From contig JAYRSJ010000018.1 in NCBI GenBank assembly GCA_041920215.1, positions 23,518 through 87,517 on the forward strand: a DNA stretch of 64,000 bases, read 5' to 3'. A program made the translations under genes and the position numbers. Within the stretch, counting starts at the first letter, position 1. Each line of letters begins with the position of its first letter. The notes under the pieces were generated by a model. It made no database searches. It was not told the DNA's origin and saw only the letters and a list, made by a program, of their open reading frames with translations. This DNA comes from JAYRSJ01 sp041920215 (GTDB lineage: Bacteria; Pseudomonadota; Gammaproteobacteria; Burkholderiales; Burkholderiaceae_C). Below are positions 24,634-33,082 of this stretch, piece after piece.

Positions 24634-25014
24634 ATGAGCGAATGGAAAACGATTTGCGCCGTCTCCGACATCCCGCTGCTGGGCGCGCGCCGCGTGCAGC
24701 GCGCCCGCGGCCCGCAGGTGGCGCTGTTCCGCAGCGCCGATGGCCAGGTCTATGCACTGCTGGACCGCTGCCCTCACAAGGCCGGGCCGCTGAGCCAGGG
24801 GCTGGTGTTCGGCAAGGCCGTGGCCTGCCCGCTGCACAACTGGACCATTGCGCTGGACAGCGGCTGCGCGCGCGAGCCCGACGAAGGGCGCACGCCGGTC
24901 TTCAGCGTCCGGGTCGTCGAGGGTCAGGTCCTGCTGAACCAGCAGGAGCTGGACACGGTGGCCATCGACCTGGAGCCCGTCAAGGCCGGCCCCTGCACCC
25001 GCGCCCGCTGCTGA
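24634..25014 (+). CDS. nirD: Nitrite reductase small subunit (Rieske-like)
   Basis: A 126-residue partner of NirB. It has a Rieske fold, with CPHKAGPLSQGLVFGKAVACPLHNW supplying a C-x-H...C-x2-H pattern, so a [2Fe-2S] cluster is likely bound; some NirD proteins lack these ligands, this one keeps them. The N-terminus WKTICAVSDIPLLGARRV is typical of NirD. It starts 11 bases after nirB, with an AGAGGAA ribosome-binding stretch, and is followed by nasA after 7 bases. Confidence 0.93.
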   Translation: MSEWKTICAVSDIPLLGARRVQRARGPQVALFRSADGQVYALLDRCPHKAGPLSQGLVFGKAVACPLHNWTIALDSGCAREPDEGRTPVFSVRVVEGQVLLNQQELDTVAIDLEPVKAGPCTRARC

Positions 25015-25021
25015 GCCCGCC

Positions 25022-27937
25022 ATGCAGGAAACACGCTCGACCTGCCCCTACTGCGGCGTTGGCTGCGGCGTGATCATCGAGAGCGATGGCGCCCAGATCA
25101 CCGGGCTGCGCGGCGACCCCGAGCATCCGGCCAACCAGGGCCGGCTCTGCAGCAAGGGCGCCACCCTGCATCTGACGGCCCGGCCGGTGGTGCTGCAGAC
25201 CCAGCGCCTGTTGCAGCCGCAGCGGCGGCCGCAGCGCGGCGACCCGCTGCAGGCGCTGGACTGGGACACCGCCCAGCAGCAGCTGGCCGACAAGCTGGCT
25301 GCCATCGTGCGCGCGCATGGGCCCGATGCGCTCGGCTTCTACGTCTCGGGCCAGCTGCTGACCGAGGACTACCAGGCCTTCAACAAGCTGGCCCGCGCCG
25401 TGGTCGGCACCCACAATATCGACAGCAACTCGCGCCTGTGCATGAGCTCGGCCGTGGTCGGCTACAAGAAGACCCTGGGTGCGGACGCACCGCCGGCCTG
25501 TTATGAGGATATCGACGCGGCGGACTGCCTGTTCGTCGCCGGCGCCAACCCAGCCTGGGCCCACCCCATCCTGTTCCGCCGCATCGAGGCGGCCCGCCAG
25601 CAGCGCCCCGGCCAGAAGCTGGTGGTGGTGGACCCGCGCCGCACCGAGACGGCCGAGCTGGCCGAGCTGCATCTGCAGATACAGCCGGGCAGCGATGTGG
25701 CACTGTTCCAGGGCATGCTGCATGCGCTGATCTGGGAGGGCTGGCTGGACAGCGCCTTCATCGCCGAGCACACCCAGGGTTTCGAGGCGCTCAAGGCCCA
25801 GTTGCGCGAGATGAGCCCGGCCCGCGCGGCGCGCCTGTGCGGGATACGCGAGGAGGCCTTGCTGCAGGCGGCCGACTGGTTCGCCCGCTCCGGCGCCACG
25901 CTCTCGCTCTACAGCATGGGCCTGAACCAGAGCAGCAGCGGCACGGCCAAGAATATGGCCCTGATCCATCTGCATCTGGCCAGCGGCCAGATCGGCCGTC
26001 CCGGTGCCGGCCCCTTCTCGCTGACCGGCCAGCCCAATGCGATGGGCGGCCGCGAGACCGGCACGATGGCGACGCTGCTGCCCGGTCACCGCGACCCGGC
26101 CGATCCGGCCGACCGTGCCGAGATCGCGCGCCTGTGGGGCGTTCCCGCGCTGCCGGCCACGCCGGGCAAGACCGCGATCGAGATGTTCGAGGCTGCGGCG
26201 CGCGGCGAGATCAAGGCCTTGTGGATTGCCTGCACCAACCCGGCCCAGAGCCTGCCGGACCAGGCCCTGGTCGACGCGGCGCTGCGGCGCTGCGAGCTGG
26301 TCGTGCTGCAGGAGGCTTTTGCCGGCACCGCCACCGCCGCCTATGCCGATTGGCTGCTGCCGGCCGCCAGCTGGGGCGAGAAGGAGGGCACGGTCAGCAA
26401 TAGCGAGCGCCGCATCAGCCGGGTGCGCGCGGCGGTGCCGCCGCCCGGTCAGGCGCGCCCCGACTGGCAGATCGTGGCCGAGATCGGCCGCCGCCTGGAG
26501 GCCCTGCTGCGGCCGGGCCAGGCTTCCCAGTTCGCCGACGCCAGCCCTGAGCGTCTCTGGCTGGAGCACCGGGCGGCCACCGTGGGCCGCGATCTGGACA
26601 TCGGTGGGCTCAGCTACGCGCTGCTGGACCGGCAGGGCCCGCAGCAATGGCCCTTCCCGGCGGGCCAGCTCGCTCGCCGGGCGGGTCGGCGGCTCTACGA
26701 GGACGGCGTCTTTGCCTGGCCCGACGGTCGCGCCCGCTTCGTGCCGCTGAGCTACCGTGCGCCGGCCGAGAGCACCGACGCCCGCTACCCCATCAGTCTC
26801 AGCACCGGCCGGCTGCGCGACCAGTGGCATGGCATGAGCCGCAGCGGCAGTGTGCCGCGGCTGGCGGCGGCCGAACCGCAGCCGCTGCTGCGCCTGCATC
26901 CGCAGACCCTGCAGCAGCGCGGCCTGGCCAGCGGCAGCCTGGTGCGGGTGACGAGCCGCCGCGGCGAGCTGGTGCTGCCGCTGCTGGCCGATGCAAATGT
27001 GGCGCCGGCCCAGGCCTGGCTGCCCATGCACTGGGGCCCGGAGTTCCTGGGGGGGCGCGACGCCAAGGGTCAGGTCTTGCGCGGGGTCAATGCCCTGACC
27101 CAGCCCGCCTGCTGCCCCGATTCGCGCCAGCCCGAGCTGAAGCTGGCCGCGATCGCGATCCGGCCGGCCGAGCTGCCCTGGCGCATCAGCGCCGCCGCCT
27201 GGGTGCCCGAGTCCGAGGGCGCGGCGCTGCGCGCACGCCTGCAGGCCAGGATGGGCGAGCTGGGTTATGCCAGCTGCACGCCGCTGCCCTGGCCCTGCCA
27301 GGCCTTGTCCGACGCGCCGCCCGGGGCCGAGCCCTGGGTGGGCTGGCTGCTGGACGCCGCCCATGGCCAGTGCCCGGACGCGGCGCTGCAGCAGCGCCTG
27401 GCTCTGGCGCTGGGCCTGCAGGGCGCGGCGCGTGGCGATGAGGGGCGCGCGCCGGGGGGCAGCGCGGTGCTGCGCTATGCCGACAGCCGGCGCGGCCGCT
27501 GCCGCCTGCTGCGCCTGCAGGGCGAGGGCAGCGCGGCCAGGCTGCAGGCGCTGCTGCGCATCGGCGAAGGCAGCGAGGGCGAATGGCTGACCCAGCTGTG
27601 GCGCAGCGCCGAGCCGGTGGCGCCCTACGGGCGCTGGCTGCTCAGCCCGGTGGAACCCGAACTGGCTGCGGCCGGCCGGCTGCCGGCCGCAGCGCAGATC
27701 TGCAACTGTTTCGATGTGCGCGAGGACCGGATACGCGCCTGCCTGGCGGGGCAGGGCGGCGCGCCGGCCGAGCGTTTGGCCGCGCTGCAGGGCGCGCTGC
27801 GCTGCGGCACGCAGTGCGGCTCCTGCCTGCCGGCGCTGCGCCGGCTGGTGGCCGAGACCGCCGGCGCTGCAACGGCTCCCTCTTCTTCTTCTTCTTCTTC
27901 TTCTTCTTCTTCTTCTTCGCTGGAGATCCCCTCATGA
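25022..27937 (+). CDS. nasA: Assimilatory nitrate reductase, catalytic subunit (molybdopterin, 4Fe-4S, C-terminal BFD)
   Basis: A 971-residue molybdoenzyme reducing nitrate to nitrite in the cytoplasm. An N-terminal [4Fe-4S] cluster is bound by C8, C11, C15 and C43 (CPYCGVGC...LCSKG). Mo-bis-MGD binding segments follow (GFYVSGQLLTEDYQAFNKLARAVVGTHNIDSNSRLC, SLYSMGLNQSSSGTAKN, GPFSLTGQPNAMGGRETG), and LSTGRLRDQWHGMSRSG begins the C-terminal pterin-binding domain. A C-terminal BFD-like [2Fe-2S] domain has C894, C896, C932 and C935. The last residues contain 13 consecutive serines (954-966) encoded by a TCT microsatellite. No NasC-type flavoprotein reductase is present in the window, so the electron donor is unclear. 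The stop overlaps the cobA start (ATGA). Confidence 0.94.
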   Translation: MQETRSTCPYCGVGCGVIIESDGAQITGLRGDPEHPANQGRLCSKGATLHLTARPVVLQTQRLLQPQRRPQRGDPLQALDWDTAQQQLADKLAAIVRAHGPDALGFYVSGQLLTEDYQAFNKLARAVVGTHNIDSNSRLCMSSAVVGYKKTLGADAPPACYEDIDAADCLFVAGANPAWAHPILFRRIEAARQQRPGQKLVVVDPRRTETAELAELHLQIQPGSDVALFQGMLHALIWEGWLDSAFIAEHTQGFEALKAQLREMSPARAARLCGIREEALLQAADWFARSGATLSLYSMGLNQSSSGTAKNMALIHLHLASGQIGRPGAGPFSLTGQPNAMGGRETGTMATLLPGHRDPADPADRAEIARLWGVPALPATPGKTAIEMFEAAARGEIKALWIACTNPAQSLPDQALVDAALRRCELVVLQEAFAGTATAAYADWLLPAASWGEKEGTVSNSERRISRVRAAVPPPGQARPDWQIVAEIGRRLEALLRPGQASQFADASPERLWLEHRAATVGRDLDIGGLSYALLDRQGPQQWPFPAGQLARRAGRRLYEDGVFAWPDGRARFVPLSYRAPAESTDARYPISLSTGRLRDQWHGMSRSGSVPRLAAAEPQPLLRLHPQTLQQRGLASGSLVRVTSRRGELVLPLLADANVAPAQAWLPMHWGPEFLGGRDAKGQVLRGVNALTQPACCPDSRQPELKLAAIAIRPAELPWRISAAAWVPESEGAALRARLQARMGELGYASCTPLPWPCQALSDAPPGAEPWVGWLLDAAHGQCPDAALQQRLALALGLQGAARGDEGRAPGGSAVLRYADSRRGRCRLLRLQGEGSAARLQALLRIGEGSEGEWLTQLWRSAEPVAPYGRWLLSPVEPELAAAGRLPAAAQICNCFDVREDRIRACLAGQGGAPAERLAALQGALRCGTQCGSCLPALRRLVAETAGAATAPSSSSSSSSSSSSSLEIPS
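27881..27918 (+). repeat. (TCT)12 trinucleotide microsatellite at the nasA-cobA junction
   Basis: Twelve perfect TCT units plus TC encode Ser954-Ser966 (the last codon is TCG) at the extreme C-terminus of NasA. The tract ends a few bases before the GGAG ribosome-binding site of cobA. Whole-unit slippage stays in frame and would change the tail length and the distance from upstream RNA structure to the cobA start. Pyrimidine-only DNA of this length is very unlike the GC-rich surroundings. Confidence 0.95.
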
Positions 27938-28734
27938 GCACGGCTTGCACGACATCCCCTTGCGTGGTCCTGGTGGGCGCCGGCCCCGGCGACCCGGAGC
28001 TGCTGACGCTGAAGGCGCTGAAGCGCCTGCAGGCGGCCGATGTGGTGCTGGTCGACGATCTGGTCGATGCGCGGGTGCTCGCGCTGCTGCGGCCGCAGAC
28101 CCGCATCCTGAAGGTGGGCAAGCGCGGTGGTTGCCTGTCCACCGAGCAGCGCTTCATCCACGAGCTGATGATCCGCGAGGCGCGCAGCGGCGCGCGTGTC
28201 GTGCGGCTCAAGGGCGGCGATCCCTTTGTGTTCGGTCGCGGTGGCGAGGAGGCGGATGCCTTGCGCGCGGCCGGCATCGCCGTCGAGGTCGTCAACGGCC
28301 TGACCGCCGGCATCGCCGGTCCGGCCAGCGCTGGCATCCCGGTGACCGACCGGCGCTGCACGCCCGGCGTGGCCCTGGTGACCGGACATAGCGCAGCGGG
28401 CAGCGGCGAGGGCGGGCAGGGGCCCGACTGGGCGGCCCTGGCCCGCAGCGGCCTGACCCTGGTGATCTATATGGGCGTGGCGCGCTGTGCCGAGATCGTG
28501 GCACAGCTGCGTGCCGGCGGCATGCGTGCCGACATGCCCGCCGCCGTGATCGCGGCCGCGCATACCGAGCGTCAGCACCAGGTATTCAGCTGCTTGCAGG
28601 ATCTGGAGGCGACGATCGCCGCCGACCCGCAGCTGGCCAGCCCGGCCATCCTGGTGATCGGCGAGGTGGCGGACCTGGGGCGTGCAGCCCTGCCCGAAGC
28701 GCTGCAGCCCGTCGCCCGGCAGCGGGTCGGCTGA
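27934..28734 (+). CDS. cobA: Uroporphyrinogen-III C-methyltransferase
   Basis: A 266-residue SAM-dependent enzyme that methylates uroporphyrinogen III at C2 and C7 to make precorrin-2, the precursor of siroheme needed by NirB. Family motifs are LVGAGPGDPELLTLKALKRLQAADVVLVDDLV, VRLKGGDPFVFGRGGEEADAL and VVNGLTAGIAGPASAGIPVTDR, with VIYMGVARCAEIV further on. It lacks the CysG dehydrogenase/ferrochelatase domain, so those steps must be encoded elsewhere. The start overlaps the nasA stop by four bases, and the ribosome-binding GGAG lies just after the TCT repeat. Its place in this operon couples cofactor supply to nitrite reductase production. Confidence 0.94.
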   Translation: MSTACTTSPCVVLVGAGPGDPELLTLKALKRLQAADVVLVDDLVDARVLALLRPQTRILKVGKRGGCLSTEQRFIHELMIREARSGARVVRLKGGDPFVFGRGGEEADALRAAGIAVEVVNGLTAGIAGPASAGIPVTDRRCTPGVALVTGHSAAGSGEGGQGPDWAALARSGLTLVIYMGVARCAEIVAQLRAGGMRADMPAAVIAAAHTERQHQVFSCLQDLEATIAADPQLASPAILVIGEVADLGRAALPEALQPVARQRVG

Positions 28735-28813
28735 GCGCCCGGCCGCCGACGTGGCCCGCAGGCCCTAGACTGTGCATGGCGCAATCCGCGCCGCAATCGT
28801 CGAGGGAGCGCCC

Positions 28814-28954
28814 ATGGCCAAAGGTCAGCAAAAGAGCAATAAGGAAGCCAAGAAGCCCAAGAAGGACAGCGCGCCGCCCAAGCCGCTCTCGCCGGACGCG
28901 GTGATGCCCAGCATCACGACGCTGGTGGCGGATCGGAGCAAGAAGAAGAAATAG
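28814..28954 (+). CDS. Small lysine-rich conserved hypothetical protein
   Basis: A 46-residue highly basic protein (MAKGQQKSNKEAKKPKKD...; ends DRSKKKK), with a Lys-rich head and tail around a short Pro/Leu/Val middle (PLSPDAVMPSITTLV). A strong GAGGGAG ribosome-binding site lies six bases before the ATG at 28814, supporting translation. I recall similar short proteins in other Burkholderiales but know no function; nucleic-acid binding is only a guess from charge. Confidence 0.75.
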   Translation: MAKGQQKSNKEAKKPKKDSAPPKPLSPDAVMPSITTLVADRSKKKK

Positions 28955-28987
28955 ACCGAGAGAGAGACCGACCCGGTCCGGGCGCGC

Positions 28988-30541
28988 TCAGCCCAGCCTG
29001 AACCGGCTCATCAAGGCGCCCAGCTTCTGCGCCTGCTCGCGCAGCGACTGTGCGGCCGCGGCGCTTTGCTCGACCAGGGCGGCGTTCTGCTGGGTCATCT
29101 GGTCGAGCTGGTTGACCGAGGTGTTGATGCTGGCGATGCCGCTGCTTTGCTCGCCGGCAGCGGCGCTGATCTCGGCAATGATGTCGCTGACGCGCTGCAC
29201 CGAGGCCACGATCTCGCCCATGGTCTGGCCGGCATCGGAGACCAGCTCAGTGCCGGCCTCGACCCGCTCGACGCTGCTGCTGATCAGGGTCTTGATCTCC
29301 TTGGCGGCCTCGGCGCTGCGCTGGGCCAGGCTGCGCACCTCGGAGGCCACCACCGCAAAGCCGCGGCCCTGCTCGCCGGCCCGGGCCGCTTCGACCGCCG
29401 CATTCAGCGCCAGGATATTGGTCTGGAAGGCGATGCCGTCGATCACGCCGATGATGTCGTTGATCTTGCGGCTGGAGGTGTTGATCTCGCCCATCGTGCT
29501 GACCACTCGTGCCACCACTTCGCCGCCGCGTTGGGCCACCTGGGCGGCGCTGCCGGCCAGCTGATTGGCGTTGCGTGCCGATTCGGCGCTGTTTTGCACG
29601 GTGCCGGTCAGCTCTTCCATCGCGCTGGCGGCCTGCTCCAGATTGCTGGCGGTCTGCTCGGTGCGGCTGCTGAGGTCCAGATTGCCGCTGGCCACCTCGC
29701 TGCTGGCCACCTGTATGCTTTCCGAGGACTGGCGCACCTGGCCGACGATGTCGGCCAATGAGCGCTGCATCTCGCCCAGCGCGGCCATCATCGCGCTGGC
29801 CTCGTCCTTGCCTTGCTCGATGGGCGGCGCGGCGCCCAGATCGCCGGCGGCGATGCGGCTGGCAAAGGCATGGGCCGCGCTCATCGGCTCGACGATGGAA
29901 CGCGCCAGACGCCAGACCAGCAGCAGCGCGACCGCGACGAAGGCCGCGAAGGCGATCAGGAAGGCGGCGAAGAGGGTGCTGACCAGACCGTTGATCTTGG
30001 TGAAGACCTCGCCGGCGGTCTTGTCCAGCGTGGTCTCGATATTGGCCAGCATCGCGGCTGCCGGCTGGAATCCGGCGTCGGCGGCCTGCATCGCGGCCTT
30101 GGCTTCCTGGGCGTCGGCAAAGCCGTTGGCCAGCAGCTTGTCGGCCACCGGCCGGACGACCTGGCGGTACTGGTCGATGTGGCCGCGGAACTTCTGCAGG
30201 TTCTGCTGCGATTCGGCCGTCTTGGCCAGCGTGCCGAAATCGTTCATGGCCTTGTCCAGCCCCTGCTGGGCCTGGTCCCAGGCGGCCTTGGCGGCCTTGC
30301 TGTCGGCTTCGTTGTACAGCGCCGCCACCATGGAGGCGGTGGCGATCTGGCTTTCCAGCAGCCGGGTGCGGGCAGCGACGGTGGCATTGTTGGCCGGGAT
30401 CAGCTGCTGGGTGATGCCGGTCAGCCCCTGGCGGGCCGCGTAGAGACCGAAGCTGCCCAGGGCCACCAGGGCCGCGGTCATCAGCATCAGCAGGCCAAAG
30501 CCCAGCAGCAGGCGGGGGCGGATCTTGAAGTTGCGCAGCAT
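28988..30541 (-). CDS. Methyl-accepting chemotaxis protein (second of a pair)
   Basis: A 517-residue chemoreceptor: a first transmembrane helix (LLLGFGLLMLMTAALVALGSFG), a periplasmic helical-bundle ligand domain (about 35-190), a second helix (LVSTLFAAFLIAFAAFVAVALLLVW), HAMP, and a long cytoplasmic signalling coil with the hairpin tip IIGVIDGIAFQTNILALNAAVEAARAGEQGRGFAVVASEVRSLAQRS that contacts CheA and CheW. No C-terminal CheR-binding pentapeptide is visible (ends RFRLG). The ligand is unknown. It lies 27 bases downstream of a second receptor in the same orientation, so both should be read from the sigma-28 promoter at 32181. Confidence 0.94.
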   Translation of the reverse strand: MLRNFKIRPRLLLGFGLLMLMTAALVALGSFGLYAARQGLTGITQQLIPANNATVAARTRLLESQIATASMVAALYNEADSKAAKAAWDQAQQGLDKAMNDFGTLAKTAESQQNLQKFRGHIDQYRQVVRPVADKLLANGFADAQEAKAAMQAADAGFQPAAAMLANIETTLDKTAGEVFTKINGLVSTLFAAFLIAFAAFVAVALLLVWRLARSIVEPMSAAHAFASRIAAGDLGAAPPIEQGKDEASAMMAALGEMQRSLADIVGQVRQSSESIQVASSEVASGNLDLSSRTEQTASNLEQAASAMEELTGTVQNSAESARNANQLAGSAAQVAQRGGEVVARVVSTMGEINTSSRKINDIIGVIDGIAFQTNILALNAAVEAARAGEQGRGFAVVASEVRSLAQRSAEAAKEIKTLISSSVERVEAGTELVSDAGQTMGEIVASVQRVSDIIAEISAAAGEQSSGIASINTSVNQLDQMTQQNAALVEQSAAAAQSLREQAQKLGALMSRFRLG

Positions 30542-30568
30542 GTTGGCGGCCCTTGTTGCAATTGGGGT

Positions 30569-32110
30569 TCAGAGGCGGAAGCTGCTGACCAGGCCGGCCA
30601 GCTTGCTGGCCTGCTCGCGCAGCGATTCGGCGGCCGCGGCGCTTTGCTCGACCAGGGCCGCGTTCTGCTGGGTCATCTGGTCCAGCTGGGTCACCGAATG
30701 GTTGATCGTGCCTATGCCCTCGCTCTGCTCGACCGTGCTGGCCGAGATCTCGCCGATGATGTCGCTGACCCGGCCGACGCTGGAAACGATCTCGTCCATC
30801 GTGCTGCCGGCCTCCTGCACCAGGCGGGCGCCGGCCTCGACGCGGTCCACACTGGCGCCGATCAGACCCTTGATCTCACGCGCGGCGTCGGCGCTGCGCT
30901 GGGCCAGCGAGCGCACCTCGGAAGCCACCACCGCGAAGCCGCGGCCCTGCTCGCCGGCGCGGGCGGCCTCCACCGCGGCATTCAGCGCCAGGATATTGGT
31001 CTGGAAGGCGATCGAGTCGATCACGCCGATGATGTCGCCGATCTTCTTGGAGCTGCTGTTGATCTCGTCCATGGTGCGTACCACCTGGCCCACCACGCTG
31101 CCGCCGCGCTGGGCCACCTGGGCCGCGCTGCCGGCCAGCTGGTTGGCGGTGGCGGCGCTCTCGGCGCTGTGCCGCACGCCCGCGGTCAGCTCGCTCATGC
31201 TGCTGGCGGCCTGCTGCAGATTGGAGGCGGTCTGCTCGGTGCGCTGGCTCAGATCGGTGTTGCCGGTGGCGATCTCGGCGCTGGCGGTCTGGATGCTGTC
31301 GGCGCTGTGGCGCACCTCGGCCACCACCCGGTTCAGCGCCTCGCGCATCACCACCAAGGCGCGCTGCACCTCGCCGATCTCGTCCTGGCGGTCCTGGGTG
31401 CTGCCGGCGCGCTGGCTCAGATCGCCCTTGCCGATGCGGTCGGCCTCGGCCACCACCGCCTTCAGCGGGCCGGAGATCGAGCGCACCTGCACCCAGGTGG
31501 CGGCCGCCAGCACCAGCACGATGCTGCCCATCACGATGGACACCACCCAGACCGTGCGCATGCGCTCGGCGCCGGCCTGCACGCGCAGCGCGTCGGAGCG
31601 CTGCTCCTGCAGCTTGACGAAGTCCTGCTGGGCGGCCAGATAGGTCGCCACCGCCGGCAGCATGCGCTGCTTCAGTGCGCCCAGGGCGGCCTCGGCCTGG
31701 CCCTCGCTCTTGAGCTTGCTGACCTCGTTGCGCACATCGATATAGGCCTTGCGGGTCTGACCTATGCGGGCCATCGCCGCCTTCTCCTCGTCCGAGGCGG
31801 CCAGGGCCTCAAGCTCCTTCTGCATCTCGGAGATGGCGGCGGTGGTGCTGGCGATCTCGGGCTTGAAGGTGTCGCTTACCACCGGGTCGCTGCTGACGAT
31901 GCCGGCCACGGTGCGCACCGCATTGGTCTCGGTCTGACCGCGCCAGCGCAGCGCCAGCTCGAACTTGCGCTGCTGCTCATGCTGGGTGCGCTGGGCCTCG
32001 GCCTGCAGCTTGGAGGTGCGGGTGGCCGATCCCAGCGTCATCAGCACGACGACGACGGCCAGGCCGATCACGGGCAGCCACAGCTTGGTGGCGATCGAAA
32101 GCGACTTCAT
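30569..32110 (-). CDS. Methyl-accepting chemotaxis protein (first of a pair)
   Basis: A 513-residue chemoreceptor with helix 1 at about 8-28, a periplasmic helical domain (about 30-190), helix 2 (MRTVWVVSIVMGSIVLVLAAATWVQV), a HAMP domain (ISGPLKAVVAEADRIGKGDLSQRAG) and a signalling domain whose tip (IIGVIDSIAFQTNILALNAAVEAARAG) is nearly identical to that of its neighbour. The periplasmic parts differ, so the two probably sense different ligands through a shared output. An AGGAGA ribosome-binding site precedes the ATG at 32110. It is first in the operon. Confidence 0.94.
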   Translation of the reverse strand: MKSLSIATKLWLPVIGLAVVVVLMTLGSATRTSKLQAEAQRTQHEQQRKFELALRWRGQTETNAVRTVAGIVSSDPVVSDTFKPEIASTTAAISEMQKELEALAASDEEKAAMARIGQTRKAYIDVRNEVSKLKSEGQAEAALGALKQRMLPAVATYLAAQQDFVKLQEQRSDALRVQAGAERMRTVWVVSIVMGSIVLVLAAATWVQVRSISGPLKAVVAEADRIGKGDLSQRAGSTQDRQDEIGEVQRALVVMREALNRVVAEVRHSADSIQTASAEIATGNTDLSQRTEQTASNLQQAASSMSELTAGVRHSAESAATANQLAGSAAQVAQRGGSVVGQVVRTMDEINSSSKKIGDIIGVIDSIAFQTNILALNAAVEAARAGEQGRGFAVVASEVRSLAQRSADAAREIKGLIGASVDRVEAGARLVQEAGSTMDEIVSSVGRVSDIIGEISASTVEQSEGIGTINHSVTQLDQMTQQNAALVEQSAAAAESLREQASKLAGLVSSFRL

Positions 32111-32180
32111 GCAAATCTCCTGTCTCTTCTCTTTCTTGATGCCGGGACGGCGGCGCCTAGCGCTTTGCGGCCCTTGTCGT

Positions 32181-32208
32181 CTATCGGCCCGGCGGCGTCA
32201 AGTCTTGA
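32181..32208 (-). promoter_or_regulatory. Sigma-28 (FliA) promoter of the chemoreceptor pair
   Basis: On the minus strand TCAAG is followed, after exactly 15 bases, by GCCGATAG; the flagellar sigma-28 consensus is TAAAG-N15-GCCGATAA, so there is one mismatch in each half. It lies about 70 bases upstream of the first receptor start. This places both receptors in the motility regulon and implies a flagellated host. Confidence 0.75.
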
Positions 32209-32283
32209 GGGGCCTGGCTCTGTTAGGCTGGCGCCTGCCGTTCTTTCTTCTCACTTTCTTGTTTGCTCAATGCAACGCCCGCC

Positions 32284-33054
32284 ATGAGCTTTCTGGCCAT
32301 CGACATAGGCAATACCCGTCTCAAGTGGGCGCTCTACGCCTCGCCCCAGCCGGGGGCGGTGATGCTGGCCCACGGCGCCCTGTTCCTGGAGAACATCGAG
32401 ACCCTGGCCGAGCGCGAATGGCGCGGCCTGCCGCTGACGCCGCACAGCATGCTGGGCTGCAATGTGGCCGGCGACGGCGTGCGGCGCCGGGTCGAGGAGC
32501 AGCTGGAGCTATGGGATCTGGAGCCGCGCTGGGCGGTGGCCACCAGCCATGCGGCGGGGGTCAGCAATGGCTATGACCATCCGGCCCGCCTGGGCGCCGA
32601 CCGCTGGGTGGCGATGGTAGGCGCGCGTCACCATGTGCTGGCGCGCGGCCCGGGCCGCGCCGCGCTGGTGGTGATGGTGGGCACCGCGGTGACGGTGGAC
32701 GCGCTGGACGCCGAGGGCAATTTCCTCGGCGGCCTGATCCTGCCGGGCCACGGCATCATGCTGCGCGCTCTGGAGGGCGGTACGGCCGGTCTGCGGGTGC
32801 CGACCGGCGAGGTGCGGGAGTTCCCCACCAATACCTCGGACGCGCTGACCAGCGGCGGTAACTATGCGATCACCGGCGCGATCGAGCGCATGCACCGCCA
32901 CCTGGCCAAGCGCGCCGGTCACGAGCCGCTGACCCTGATGACCGGCGGCGCCGGCTGGAAGGTGGCACCGGCGCTGGATATCGCGCACGAGCTGATCGAG
33001 CCGCTGATCTTCGACGGCATCCTCGCGCTGCAATCGCACCGGCTGGCGCTGTAG
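32284..33054 (+). CDS. coaX: Type III pantothenate kinase
   Basis: A 256-residue kinase of the ASKHA fold that phosphorylates pantothenate with ATP, the first step of coenzyme A synthesis. The phosphate loop FLAIDIGNTRLKWALY opens the protein; GADRWVAMVGARH holds a conserved Asp; VVMVGTAVTVDALD is the second nucleotide-binding motif, with GGLILPGHGIMLRAL and TGGAGWKVAP further on. Type III enzymes need a monovalent cation and are not feedback inhibited by CoA. The ATG at 32284 is chosen because it gives the standard MxxLxIDIGNT start. In many relatives birA precedes it; here the divergent chemoreceptors do. Confidence 0.94.
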   Translation: MSFLAIDIGNTRLKWALYASPQPGAVMLAHGALFLENIETLAEREWRGLPLTPHSMLGCNVAGDGVRRRVEEQLELWDLEPRWAVATSHAAGVSNGYDHPARLGADRWVAMVGARHHVLARGPGRAALVVMVGTAVTVDALDAEGNFLGGLILPGHGIMLRALEGGTAGLRVPTGEVREFPTNTSDALTSGGNYAITGAIERMHRHLAKRAGHEPLTLMTGGAGWKVAPALDIAHELIEPLIFDGILALQSHRLAL

Positions 33055-33082
33055 GGCGGCGCTCGGTACGCCAGCGTGAGGC

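Noticed and set aside
22133..24757. An 874-codon minus-strand frame opposite nirB
   Set aside because: It is a shadow of nirB, which has all flavin, iron-sulfur and siroheme motifs. The antisense product matches no known fold pattern.
24980..27364. A 794-codon minus-strand frame opposite nasA
   Set aside because: It is an antisense shadow of the nitrate reductase gene with no motif of its own.
28086..28361. Poly-lysine and poly-glutamate frames opposite or out of phase with the TCT repeat
   Set aside because: They arise only because the trinucleotide tract reads as AAG or GAA on the minus strand; the true reading is poly-Ser in NasA.
29813..32287. An 824-codon plus-strand frame opposite the chemoreceptors
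   Set aside because: Its apparent repeats are the antisense image of the duplicated signalling domains, and nothing supports translation.
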